NCBI GenBank assembly: GCA_944470555.2
Contig: OX104128.1
Coordinates: 60,829,257 to 60,893,256, forward strand
Reading direction: 5' to 3'
From: Heterobilharzia americana
Taxonomy: Eukaryota; Platyhelminthes; Trematoda; Strigeidida; Schistosomatidae
DNA length: 64,000 nt
Shown: positions 13,766-25,760 of the stretch, in pieces
Position numbering within the stretch: the stretch's first letter is position 1
Layout of the letters: every line of letters starts with the position of its first letter
Position numbers and translations under genes: made by a program
Notes under the pieces: model-generated
Database searches by the model: none
What the model saw: only the letters and a program-made list of their open reading frames with translations
Told to the model about the DNA's origin: nothing

Positions 13766-14437
13766 CTAAATTATTAGTTCACTGTAATGTACAAGGCTGT
13801 AGTGTGACCGCAATGCACCTCCATGGGAGCCTTTGTCAGTGGGACTGATTATCGAAGGACAAAATAATGCCACAGCGATTATTTTGATCACTGACAGGTT
13901 TTCCACTAATGGGTCTTCTGCCACAAAATTTACTTTGGATTGAATGCGGTCGATAAGAAGGGCGTCTCCAAGACGTCTGAATTTAGATAAATAATAATCA
14001 TGGTCATTCAACGAACTCCAGAAGCAGCGACCGGTGCCCAACGAGAGAAATACACTCATGGTGTCGGATGTTGGCTGTTGCTGTTCCACGAATAGGAGTA
14101 GGTGGAAAAACAGACGGAGGTGGTGACCTGTGGGTACCAACCTATCACACAACTGATGACAGTCACCTAAAAGCAATTGATGACCATCAACTCAAGATGA
14201 CGACAGCCTATATTCGGCACTGTGTGGATACAGCATTCTATTGAGTTTATAATCGGCAGACTTATTCTGTGGTCCAGAAGCAAACCTGAAACTAAGTGAA
14301 ATGGTGGACCACAACCGCTCTCGCTTGTGACAAACACCTACAAATTTGTGATGTCGTCGGGTTTTTTCAGCTGGGTGCCTGAATTGTGAAGCTTCCATCC
14401 TAGATGTCCTAGATAGTATCATTAGCCGAAACTTCAT
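13766..14437 (-). pseudogene. Unidentified 224-codon frame with one internal stop
   Basis: Two frames on the - strand, 14437-14192 and 14176-13766, are in the same reading frame and separated by a single stop codon. Together they give about 224 codons, unusually long for this AT-rich anonymous sequence. The product would be Arg/Ser-rich at first (KTRRHHKFVGVCHKRERLW), then Leu/His-rich (LRLFFHLLLFVEQQQ), ending acidic to neutral. No known domain is recognised. It lies in the unique gap between arms A and B, 3' of the left MEG copy. It may be a decayed TE ORF, an old gene remnant, or an antisense reading of a repeat. Confidence 0.35.
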
Positions 14438-14907
14438 AAAGTAATGTGCTATGATATTTTCTTCGTAACTGACTTAGTAGCTTGTTCTGATCGCCCGGTG
14501 TGAAATTGGTTGCCTCCGCGAAAATCTTGTCATTGTTAATCCCAATAGCCTTCACCTATCACTGGCTGACTGCACGAGAATGAACTGTCTATTCCCAAAC
14601 AGTGCCGGAACTTCTACCTCACACAAGCATTGTCATAGTATCAGGCTTTTAAAAGAGCAGCATCAAATTTATCATATGGAATCCATTTATTTTTAACTAG
14701 ACAAATGTTGTGACACATCTTGATACTTGTACACTCACATCATCAGTCATCCTTGTTAGAAATCAGTTACTAAAAAAGAAGAAGTTCAGTTGTCCTGCTC
14801 TTCCTTTCTCTTTCCCCTAATACCAAAAACTATGTTTTGTAATGTGAGGCCGTAAACATAATTATTCGTTCAGCTTCCTGAAAAACAAAGAAAGGAAATT
14901 TGTAGGC

Positions 14908-17900
14908 GATCGCATCCTAATGCATACTGTAAATTTTATGTGATCGCAAGTATGTATTAGCTCACTTGTAAGAATACGACCAGTCCGTTGCAAGACGTTT
15001 CAAGCTCTAAAATTTGAAAGTAAAGTTTGGTAAGTCAAAAGGCTGATAAAAGACACCTTGACACACTCAATAGGCATTGAGTATTTCGTTGTGCTATTAA
15101 GATGATGCAAAAAATATTTTCAGGCACGGGTTACATCCACATGTAGAATGGAAAAGACGATGGAAAACAGCAAGAAAATAAAGCCAGAAAAAGGTTTAGC
15201 AAAATATCAACATGCACCCGGTAATTCAATTTACAGGCTTTTCATCAGCTAAAAACAGTTTGGTAGCCTGATTCAGCTTGACGCCGCCTCATTTACGACG
15301 GAATATATTACATCACTTTCCTCTTCTCTATATTGTTTTGAGCGTTCACTTATGTTTTTTACCGTGTTGCATATTACCACGCATTAGCAAAACCACTCAC
15401 ACCTATCGCTCTCCGAGTTGACAGATATGTTAGTGAAAAGCACTCCAGTATATGGGAAAAAACTTCCTAACGTATGACTGTTCCACAAATTGCAGAGCCT
15501 ACCTGTCAACTTTGAAGCAATAAATAATCTCTGACCAATAGTTTAACTAACAGTGTGAAATAATCCTGCTTATTAATAGTCTTTTCAAAGATTGTGATTT
15601 TAACATCACTCAAAATGTTGTTGAAATGACTTAGATGGAACCCACGCATCGAGGAACAAGATGCTATCGGACAACGTCCATAATCGTTCAAGTTACCGTT
15701 CTTTGAAGCATCACATTGGACGTCATCTATGAAATTTAATCGCGTTTACTTGAATTGGAGCGTAATCTCTCACAAATAGCTGATACACTATTTGATTCAC
15801 TTGAATATGATAATATTTATTTCATAGGCTACTTCGCAACGCTGTCAAGATGTCGGCTAAAAAATTTAGTGTTCTTCTCTCGATTATTTAAATCTAGAAA
15901 AACAGAGTATGAAGATTCTGAAAAAGCGAAACTAATACTCTTTTAAAAGCAAACTGCTCCGCAGATTGATGTTCCTTGTGATCATTAGACATTCTTGTAA
16001 AATTACTCATGTCTTCAATCTAGTCATACTCACTTGAATTCACTTCACGAACTGCCAGAGCTGCAGCTAATTTGACCATCAAGTCGCAAAGTTTTTCAAA
16101 ATCTGTAAGACCAAAGAAGTTGGACTGTTCGATTAGGACTTTGTAAAACACCAAACATACTTACTGTCAGACGTACAGATAAGGCGTTTTCTAAACCACA
16201 CACCTGTTGTTTTCACACACAGGATGATATTTTCATACACAAGAGAAAAAGCCACTTATCCAAAAGCTCTACCTCCACCTTTAACACCTAATACACCAGA
16301 AGAACGTAGCAAAGTACAATATTCGGTAAAAAAGGCAAAAAGGAAATACATATAAGTCTCCTGGATCCTATCACCTGCAGTGTATTCTGAAGATAGATTC
16401 TCATGACAATGTCTGTTCTTGTGCTGATTGTCCCATTCCTCTGTTGAATGAAGAGAGGAAAATGTTTATCACAATGGAGTGAAGACATGAAATAAATTGC
16501 ATTCAACTGGACGTCTGACCCACTTTATCCACCTAAATAAAACAGCATGATTTCCTCCTTAGTTCCTCAAACATGAAAAAATGAATAGGATTCAGATGAC
16601 TTGAAATCACTCACAAACGATGAAATATAAGTATATGTGGGCATATGTGTCTCTGTGTTCGATACCTTATCAACCACACAAGGAAAATCAAGATGAGAAA
16701 GCCAAACTGAGTCCTGATCAAACAGCCTTTACCTGTATATGTAAGATATAAGCTGTTGTAATATGAAATTTCTTCCTGGAATCCCGTATACCATTTTCCT
16801 AGATGGGTTACACAAAACAAATGTGTATGTGACATGAGAAATGCGAGTTCAAAACTGAAAAATCAAGGTGTAGGAAGCAGTTTCCAGCTTCTCATGGAAA
16901 GGGTTACTGTGAGACAAAGAAGTGGGCACAAGTAGAAAGGCGAAATTGTTTGCATGCAATGGTGAAACAAATAACCCAACACATACATATCAATGCATAC
17001 CATATATACGCCTCATCTTTTCTGTTGCATACAAATGTCTGTAAAGGAACCAATAAGCAGATAAGTGTGTGAAAAGACATGCAGGCGACGTAGTGATTGA
17101 CAGAGTTTCAAGGTTTTGCGGCTGTCGACTGGCTGACTGACCGACTGACTGACTTTAAGGTAGTATTCGCCACCGACCAATAGGACTTGAAGAACCACTG
17201 GAAACCTGAAATCGATGGACAGCTCCTTCAACTCACTTTTCGACTTCTAAGCATTGATCGTCAATCAATCCACCAGCAATGCAACTCAGGATAATAGGAT
17301 AGCCGTCAACAGGTTACCACTCACTCACTGAGTCAGAATCTAATGGTATATATTTTCCCACTTCTATCAATTAGCCATATAGCTCTAGTGTGACCAACAC
17401 CTAATACCGTCTTCTGGTATTTGTCCTCATATCCAACATTTCTGACCACTCAAGTCACGGCTTCTCATTGCACACATCCACCCACATCTTAGACGAAAAC
17501 AGAAATCTGTAGTTTCGCCAAAAGAGTTATTTCGGAGCACTTATTCTGCCCCGTCGTCAGCATAAATGACAGTGTCAAGCGATTACCTGCCGCCAGCGTA
17601 TCGCTTTAATGAATAAGGAATTATTTAATGCAGTGTGTACCAAGTTTCTTAAAATATTTACGAAACATATTTCACATACTTGAATAGACTCAACCGAAGT
17701 TTGTGGATTTGCTCACTTCATCTGTTACAGCAAGCTTGAAGTTTAAGAAGCAAACTTCAGGTTATATATAATCTAAGGTTTGAGTGATGAATTCATCACC
17801 TGGAAAGAGGGGATTGAGAAGTGAAGAAAATAAGAGCTTTCCTCTCAGTCTCTCTTGCCACTTAGTGGTCAATAGATGTATGTTATCCAGTTCATGGCTA

Positions 17901-20900
17901 GAGGAGGTTAGTTCGCATGTAAAGAGCTCAATGATGATGTCTGGGACTACCGCCTCGGGTGAGGCAGGTTTTGATCTGCGGTGAATAGGACATCATTTCT
18001 CTTCGGTACTAGAACAGATGCTTTGTTGAGAAGTCCAAACAAGCACGAAGCCTATATCTAACCATAGCTTCCTACCGATTGTGTCTGACCATCCGACATT
18101 TGTCAGAGTGCATTACGATGATTACTCTCTTAGTTTTGTGGTCGCACGGCAAAAATGACTGATTGAGTGTTGGCGGCGCTCATGACTAGAAAACATGAAG
18201 TGCGTTGTTCCGTATTGACTAAACAACACAAACTGCTCCATTGTTTAGTCCACCAAGTGAACTTTATGTAGTCAAGTATGATGCTGATGATTATCGGTTT
18301 ACATTTCAGGTATTCACGGTGGAATTGTGGGTATCTCACTGATCGAAAATCACGTGCTGGTTTGTCGAAGTGCGTTGATCTTTCAGCCATTCATCATCTG
18401 ATTTCTTGAAGATGCTGCAAAGACATAACAATGTACTAATGCGAATGTTGTAAACTGGATTTGAAGTAACACTCTGAGAGAGTAGTGGTGAGTTTCAAAC
18501 ACACGATTTCATTTGGCATTAGCCGAGACTTGGGGCAGGCGGACAAGAATTCACGCTACTTGCGTTGTATCATATCCGATATCTGTTTTACAGAATACTT
18601 GTCAGTGATGTGAAAGTACATCCTGATCATTTTCCTAAATACTAAAAGTTTATCTTTGAAAATCATGCAAGTTAAACAAACAAACAAAAGAATGCTGACT
18701 TCACAAAAAATATCTACTAACCTTTACATATTTCTGGTCGGAGTTTAGCAATATAACCTTCAAATGTACAAAAGATGACTAGATACGTAATGCTTCGTTT
18801 CATAGTAGAACTCTTCACTTACGAGTATCGAAGTTGACACTTTCATCGCCTAATCTTTGCTGAATTTGTCCTACAACAAAAATAAGTATCGCGTGGAATA
18901 TCAAGGAAGCAGGAGAAATGTATTTCACATAAACAGCATTAAGAAAATGGATCGTTGTGATAAACAAGAATTTCATCTGCTGTGACCACTATTGTCTCAA
19001 TCATTCATTGTATACACTATAAAAAATATTATATTTAAGCAGCCGTGTCTCATTATCGTACAAACCATGATATGGTTGCCTAAGTGACTACATTTTACGC
19101 AATTCATTTGATATCTAGATACAATTCTTCAGGCGGAATCTTGGTTAGTCAATCACTCAGGTACACATTCGAGTATTTTTAGTTTCTGTTCTGCTTTTAT
19201 AGGCTGCTGAAACATTTACCACCTTAAGAATAGACTGATTGGCACGACAGTGCATGAGATCCAGTTTCAATTTATAAAACAAATTTATGCTTAAGAGTGA
19301 ATCTTTGAAATGACTGTGGCTTGGCAGAGTCGCTTTACTGATATCAGGTGAGTTTATGTGAAATAAATGTCTATGTAGAGGCTAAATAGCATCTGACCGC
19401 CTCTCGACTGTCCAACTGATACGCAGCCAACAAAGCTGCTACACCTAGATGCTGCCTAACATATCAAAGATTCACTTCAGCCACAGTCAACCTATAGACA
19501 AGCGTTTATCATCATATGAAATAGGATTTCTCTACGACTCATATGTGCACGCCAGAATACCTTGTAAACCTAACACAGCTTGCGTAGCCCTCTTCACAGA
19601 TTCTTGATTTTCTGTAACCAATCCTACAAGATAAAAAGAACATTGAACGAAATTACTTACTTGTTTGAAAAATCAATCTTACCTAAAATGATACACTATT
19701 CATTTCGAATGCAAGCCAAACACTGAATCTATCATTATCAGCCTACACTGGATACATATTTGTCGAATTCCACTCAAAAAATTGTGACAGAATGATTGAT
19801 GCTCATCAAGAACATTGGTGTATGGCTTACACAAGTCGTAGATAAACACATCTTGCTGACAAGTGCAACACCTTGGTGAAGATGGGCTCACTACCGATCA
19901 CCTAAAACCATCGCTTATCAATGGAAATGCAGCATGATGCTCAGCCCCGTGGGTTGGTGACCACCACACTACAAGGCGATTGATTCACTATGGTCAGAAG
20001 TCAGGAATAGATAACAGAGAGATGCTTGTTCTTCACTGACAAAGCAATTCACGTACAGAAAACATATTCTGAAATGCAGCTCCTTCCTATCAACTCTGTG
20101 ATTACGTCATCTTGAGTGCAGTTTGCATGGAGTTATACACCATACGGGCGATCACTATGTGTAGGGTATCTTAAAAATCGGCATGAATGCATATGAGGAG
20201 ATTAGCTATTGAAGTCTACATGGAATGATAACAACGAAGTAAATAATTCACTTCTCACTTTTATATTGCCCACAAAATTGCTCAACCCTCGTTATTTCTC
20301 CGTCAATCACTAAGAAGAGAAGGAAAAAGGACGAAGGATCACTCATAAGAGACTTGTAAGATGTATTAGCTTGCAGTGGTCATGTGCACATTTGCTTGAT
20401 TGTATGTTGGAAGTAGGTTGGTCTTTGAAGTGTATGCGGAAGGATATGAAGCGGTGGATGAGTGATAGATGGATGATGCCACAGTTGGTTGTCGATCTCT
20501 CACTGATGTCAGCTGATTGAATTCACAAGGCAACCTGTGAGGTGACTGATAGGAGACATCGGTTCAGTGCAACCGCTGTTGAACGTAAGGATTTATTTAG
20601 TTGTCTGTCATATCTCCGTCCTTACTTTTCACTCCTGTCAGCATTCATCAACAAGTGTTAGTCATCAACCCCAGTGTATCCAAATTCACTTGTCAACCAA
20701 AGAGAACATGCTTGATTCAACAGGGAATTCACACACTCACAAATGACCAACATTCTCTGATCATAAACCATCCTCTAGGAGAACTAGTAAAACATGCAAA
20801 TAATTGGCAGATGAGTGCTGCACCTCCACTCTGAATGGTCAAAAATCTTACGCGGGCCAACCAAAAGATAGTCGTCACATCCACCTCTCACCAATCAACA

Positions 20901-21206
20901 CATTCATCTACATTCTACTTAACAAACCGATAAACTGGAACGGATTCATGGAGAGTCCAGCCAAATTATTCGATTCATGTGTATTCACTTGTGTGTCTTT
21001 GGTGGACAGTTTATTGTGAATTGATTTCATGAAATGCATATGAAGCTTGATTGCATCCCTTCCTCTCTCCTCTAGTCTGATTACTGAATAGGCTGCTGAC
21101 AGAATAGTATTCTCTGTGTACTGCCAAGAGTTCAGTATCCTTCCTCTGTTACTTCATGTTTTCCTGTTTGTCGAACATTCATTCGAATATTATTCATTTG
21201 CAGTGA
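14908..21206 (+). repeat. Inverted repeat arm B (left), 6.3 kb
   Basis: Reverse complement of 45376-51664. Paired landmarks sum to 66582 at the inner end and drift to about 66572 at the outer end, showing only about ten net indel bases over 6.3 kb. Frames in the two arms differ by single residues only. The outer edge is at a shared GATC followed by unrelated sequence. At the inner edge the near-identity ends abruptly and weaker homology continues. It holds most of the - strand MEG copy. Confidence 0.92.
15816..15821 (-). terminator. Polyadenylation signal of left MEG copy
   Basis: AATAAA on the - strand (TTTATT on +), eight bases past the TAG that ends the terminal exon at 15829. Conserved at 50754-50759. 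Confidence 0.55.
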
Positions 21207-21660
21207 TAATCGACATCCAACGCGTGCAGATATCATGCAGAATTCCGATCGATCTGAAGGTACTTACTTGTACATGGCATGACTAAGTCACCAACTATTA
21301 ACAAGCATCATCATATGCAATGCTTTTCATATTCCATGACGAAGGATTGAATTTGAAGTGGAAACCACGCATCAGGACAGGATTCAATGTCGGAAGCGAC
21401 TGGTTTGGATCCTGCAGTGGCCTAGGTTTTCACTTCACCCCAAATCGTCAATCGTCCAGTATCGACAAGAAAAGACTGGCAGACTACATCTCTCCCAGAT
21501 ACTCTCATTCCTAGTGCTTTCTCAATGCCGTCAGACTTCCGTCTGTCCATTGTCACGCACACACTATGGAAATCATTTTAAAATTCACAATGCTTCATAT
21601 CGAACAACTTGTTTATTTTCTGTTTTATTTATTTCGTCTTACCAGTTATCATTCGTTCAG
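15829..21660 (-). pseudogene. Left micro-exon gene copy, - strand, no signal-peptide exon found, one exon frameshifted
   Basis: Mirror copy of the gene at 41204-52578. Predicted exons in transcript order: 21643-21660 (18 nt, diverged, residues ERMIT), 20259-20309 (51), 19561-19623 (63), 18823-18870 (48), 18722-18757 (36), 18437-18473 (37), 16733-16798 (66), 16375-16440 (66), 16273-16287 (15), 16165-16203 (39), 16034-16102 (69) and terminal 15829-15917. Splice borders match the right copy. The 37-nt exon has one extra base relative to its 36-nt counterpart (CAAATCCAG against CAAACCAG) and would shift the frame. All exons are phase-symmetric, so skipping it would restore the frame. No first exon with a leader was found between 21661 and 23480; a cluster of retrotransposons follows. 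It may be a pseudogene, or a working gene with an unseen start and an alternatively spliced exon. Confidence 0.7.
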
Positions 21661-21770
21661 CTAAAACCAGAAAGCACATGTATAAACAAGTCAGAGCATA
21701 TCTTACCACTCACAACACCTACTCAGTTTGTAGATGCATAAAGGCGTTTACATGCACACTGTGATTCCTG
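21207..21770 (-). repeat. Diverged continuation of arm B homology
   Basis: Read on the - strand, this stretch aligns with 44830-45375 of the right copy at roughly 65-70% identity by eye. Both contain an 18-nt exon ending ACTG before GTAAG, preceded by a T-rich acceptor. Shared flanks include CATGTAAA-C-TTTGTG/TATGC-TCTACAAA upstream and AATAAA-TTGTT-ATATGAA downstream of the exon. The contrast with the near-identical arm is abrupt. The + strand segment at 21378-21473 also resembles 45181-45263 in direct orientation, a separate dispersed repeat. Confidence 0.65.
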
Positions 21771-23480
21771 ACTAGGAGTTAGTGTTGATTGTATTATTCA
21801 GTGTGAAATTCCAAGGATGAATGTTTCCTTATTTGCTCACGTTCACCTATCAGATCCCGTCTCTCCTCTTTTTACCCATTTGCTCTCCTCATTTTCACCT
21901 AATTTGTCTGCTGACCACTTGTGTTGTTATTAATACCATTGTTGGTGGAGCTATCATCAATATTGCCTCGTGCATTGAACCAAAGTCGTTGCTGCTATCT
22001 CACCGCAAACTCTTCGTCTTTAAAGAAGAAGTGTTTCTCTACTTCCAGCACAAACGTACTCATCTCCACATTCACTTTTACATATCTCAACATCAAACTA
22101 GTTATGTTGCCGTCCTATATTACTGTTCAAATACACATTCAATCACCGTTTGTTCTCTTCGCAATGATAGGCACGTCTCATTTCACCAAGCTTGTCTTCA
22201 CACAGTCAAGACATTCTCTTCAAACTTTCTACATTACTAACCGTTCTATCATTACTCGTCCATACTGCACCACGCTGTTCATGTGTGTGGACAAATGAAC
22301 AAAGCATACAACTGAAATCCACACAAATATTCCTCCATGTCACCCAGTTACTTTAAATTTCATTCTGTCATCGAAATACCTTGTATCTTCCGCTTTTCAC
22401 AGTATAACCTTTCTCCACTTTGAAAGAATCGAAAAATTCATAGGGAGAAGAGAGACCAATGGAATCCATCCGCTTCAACTTACATTCTACTATTCACAAA
22501 ATTTTTTCATCTTGCGGAGACAGAAGCTCACTTTTCTCTCATCATCATTATCTGCTTCTGAAAATTTGAAAGACTTCAGTTTCTTCACTTGCTGCCCACT
22601 AGTCGCTGAATTCCTGACCGTCAAGTTTGGAAAGCAGTAGCCCGATTTTATTAATCGATGGCTGTTTAGTTTACAACAACTGTGGTGTTGATTTCTTGAT
22701 AATTTGCCTTGGTCATTGTGGTCTTTTTCGTGTTTCACCCTTGTTTAACAGGTGCCAGCCACCGCCTCGTTTAAATCATTTTTGAAGTGGGAAAGTAGTC
22801 ACTGATAGCATTCATTGTTGGCTGAAGAACTGACCAATCAAGATGAGAGAAAATTGCGGAGGCTTGTCTTCCACCAATCTGTGTGTGATGGGCAACTGAT
22901 GAATTTCTATCAGTCAAAGAACGTGAATCTCTGTTCATGTCGCTCGCAGTAATTCATAAACCTACAGCAATGACTGATAATGCGATGATGTGATATATTC
23001 CATGCCATATAAGCTACATGACAACAAGCTACTTTATGTGTATGATCGCTTTGTTAATAAGAACTTAGTGTTATGTAAGATAACAAGCAAAACACTAGAC
23101 GCCGTTATACAAGGTAAATAAGAGATGAGTTTAGAGAAAGAACGTTAATGTCTCGTAGAAAACAAAAGATAAAACGGATAAACATAAACATAAGTATTCT
23201 GCAGATTGAAGCAAGTTCAGTTTGAGGTAAGGAATTACTCAGCCGTTGAGTGAACCAATGAATAATCTTGAAGACATGTAGGGTAGTATAGCTGTGACCT
23301 TGGATTGACGTAGTGTACGCCGACAAATGCGCTTACTAGGATTTCATTTGAATGAAGAACTGATCAGTTAGAACTGAAAAATGAATAACAAAGGCAACTA
23401 GCAAACGCAACTCGAAATAGGAGCACAAAAATACTACTCAGTAGTGTGTCAATTGTTATTGGTCGACACACTCAACCATT
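21771..23480. other. Spacer, no certain gene
   Basis: Overlapping + strand frames (21821-22298) are pyrimidine-rich and lack recognisable domains. Two - strand frames at 22490-22738 and 23105-23326 are likewise unassigned. By position this should be part of intron 1 of the left MEG copy, but no leader exon or TATAAAAG box was found. Confidence 0.45.
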
Positions 23481-25760
23481 ACACTCACTATTGTTAGCCG
23501 CGGTGGGGCGCCGTTGAAGACCAGTCCTGGAGCAATAGTTTGCATTTGGGTGGTGATAACCGCATCCCAGACATTCTCAAATTCCAACTGAAAGTGTTCA
23601 GAAGACTCTGTATCTCGTCAGCATCTTCACCTAACTGGACTATGTCATCTGCATATTCTAGGTCTAACAAAAATTCTCCTGTGATTAGGTCAACGTCTGT
23701 ATAACCTGGTGACGAAAGGGAGACCTCCATAAGAGTATCTATGACGAAATTGAATAAGAATGGAGTGGGCATCCTTGACGGACACCGCTAGATGAGTACA
23801 GCTCACCATAGGCTCTAACATGCCCACAAGTGTTCAAATAGAGAGCTTTCAATAAGGTGATGTACTAACTGAGCATGGCTTTCAGTGAGAGACATTACCA
23901 TAAGACTTCTTGATCAAAGGAGTCAAATGCCGCTTTCAAGTCGAGAAATGCAGCTATTGTCGGGCTTCTGCAAGCATGCCTATGTTCCAGGACCTGGCGC
24001 AGCGTGAATATTTGGTCGATACACCTCCGGCCGGGTCTGAAGCCTGCCTGCCTGGTTTTCTCAGGCTTCTTGTTCCCGAGCTCCACTCAGGTGTCGGAGA
24101 ATTATAGAACCTAGAATCTTGGACACTATGTTCGTCAGGCTGATTCCTCTGTGGTTATCACAAGAGGACTTCTCGCCTTTCTTGAAGACTGGAATAATCA
24201 GTGATTAAGACCAGTCAGAGGGGATCGTATTTGATTCCCATATACTGGTTAACACTTTCGTCAACTTGACTAAGAGCACTCCACCACCATCCTTGTATAC
24301 CTCTGGAGTTAGTCCGTCTGGTCCTGCTGCCCTTCCTCGTTTCAGGTTACCTACAGCTTTCTCAACTTCTGCAAGTGTTGGGGAGCCTATCTCAATGTTC
24401 CGTTCGGAATCCGACTGGGTAGTGGACAACGGAATGGTGACAGGAAGCCAGTTAAACTGCTCCTCGAAGTGTTCTGCCCATCATTCCAGTCGTCTCCTCT
24501 GCGAATGGATCGTAGACCCGTCCTTCTCCGCTATAGTCTCACTAACCGTTGTTGACATTCTCCCCATAGTTTCCCGATTACGTCTAAATAGCTCTAATGT
24601 CACCAGTCGCCGCTGCCTTCGCTGTTCACCACTGTTCGCGGTCGTTGCGTAGACTTTTCCTCAATCTACTTTTAAGTTGCGCTCGTTCTTCGTTGTACTC
24701 AGAGCCTGTAGGGATGCGTTCACGTGCATCCATTAATTCGGAGGGAGCTGTTGATATCCACCGGCTTTTTTCAGCCACTCTTTCGGGGTCGGCTAGGTCT
24801 TTAGAGCTGCTTTTACGTCAGACTAGAGATGGCACCAAGCTTCTTCTGGATGAGTGATAGTCTTCTGTTCCCACTGAACACGGCTTTAGCGTTTTCGTTG
24901 TGGAGCTGTTCTCGTAATGGTTGTGTTGCCAAATGTTTCCGACGTCCATTGAGATGCAGGCATATATGTGTTCGGACCAACGCGTGGTCGCTATCCAAAC
25001 ACGCACTCTGGAAGGAGCGGGAGTCTTCCACCGATCCTCTCCAGCGATAATTGGTAGCAATATGGTCTGTCTGTGTCCATCGCTGAGCTGAACTCGGTGG
25101 ATGCTACGTCAGACAGTATCTTTCTTCATGTCCTAAATTTGCGCCGGCTAAAAATAAGTGGTTATCTGAGCACAGTTGTAGCAGGCAATCACCGTTATCT
25201 GTTCGTTCAGCCGGGATTCCGAAAGCACCACCTAAGTGCCTTTCTGCCTCACTCAATCCACCCACCTGTGCATCAAAATCACCTGCACCACATCTGAACG
25301 TTTGGCTTTCGAAAGGAGGCTAGACAGCTTTCGGTATAACTCGTCCTTCGCTTCATCCGAACTGCAGTCAGTGGGTGCGTAAGTAGAGACTACAAAGAGA
25401 AAACGGCGAGTCTCACTATTCCTTTTAGTTCCCACTGTGCCGTTCAGTCGAACAGTGCGGGGGTGACTGTTTACTGGGATCCATTCTAGTGGTGAGTTTT
25501 CTGTCCTAGTGCTTAATGCTATGCCTACACCTGCAAGACCCTGTGAGCTAGCTATCGAATCTCTATAAACTCGAAGAATGAATTTTGCGGATTCACCAGA
25601 TTGGCCAGGAGATGTTAGGTGAATAACCGCACTTGGATCCTGTATGTGAGTCTCACAAACAGCACAGATCCATGGACCGAGTTGCTAGAGTTTTTGCCAA
25701 TGAAGCGTGTTGACCAGTTTGACGGAAGGTGCAAACATTGATTGCCCCGATGTGTAATTT
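23480..25760 (-). mobile_element. RTE-type retrotransposon, 3'-truncated and decayed
   Basis: The - strand carries an APE endonuclease at about 25750-24810, with CETHIQDPSAVIHL near 25660, VSTYAPTDCSSDEAKDELY near 25390-25330 and SDHALVRTHICL near 24990. A reverse transcriptase follows: KRGRAAGPDGLTPEVYK near 24340, QAGFRPGRRCIDQIFTL near 24040, AFLDLKAAFDSFDQEVLW near 23940, and the catalytic LEYADDIVQLGEDADE near 23650. The sequence ends at about 23490 just after CKLLLQDW, so the C-terminal part is missing. Several frameshifts and stops make it inactive. The QAGFR/IDQIFTLRQ style fits the RTE clade (SR2-like in schistosomes). It abuts the oppositely oriented CR1-like element. Confidence 0.85.

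Noticed and set aside
14858..14877. A second 18-nt-exon-like word on the - strand, with strong acceptor and CTGAACGAAT as at 21643-21660
   Set aside because: Only about 12 bases are shared, no GT donor keeps the frame, and the intron flanks do not match; probably chance.
17125..17160. GACT-rich short tandem stretch
   Set aside because: Too short and irregular to be called a microsatellite or a regulatory site.
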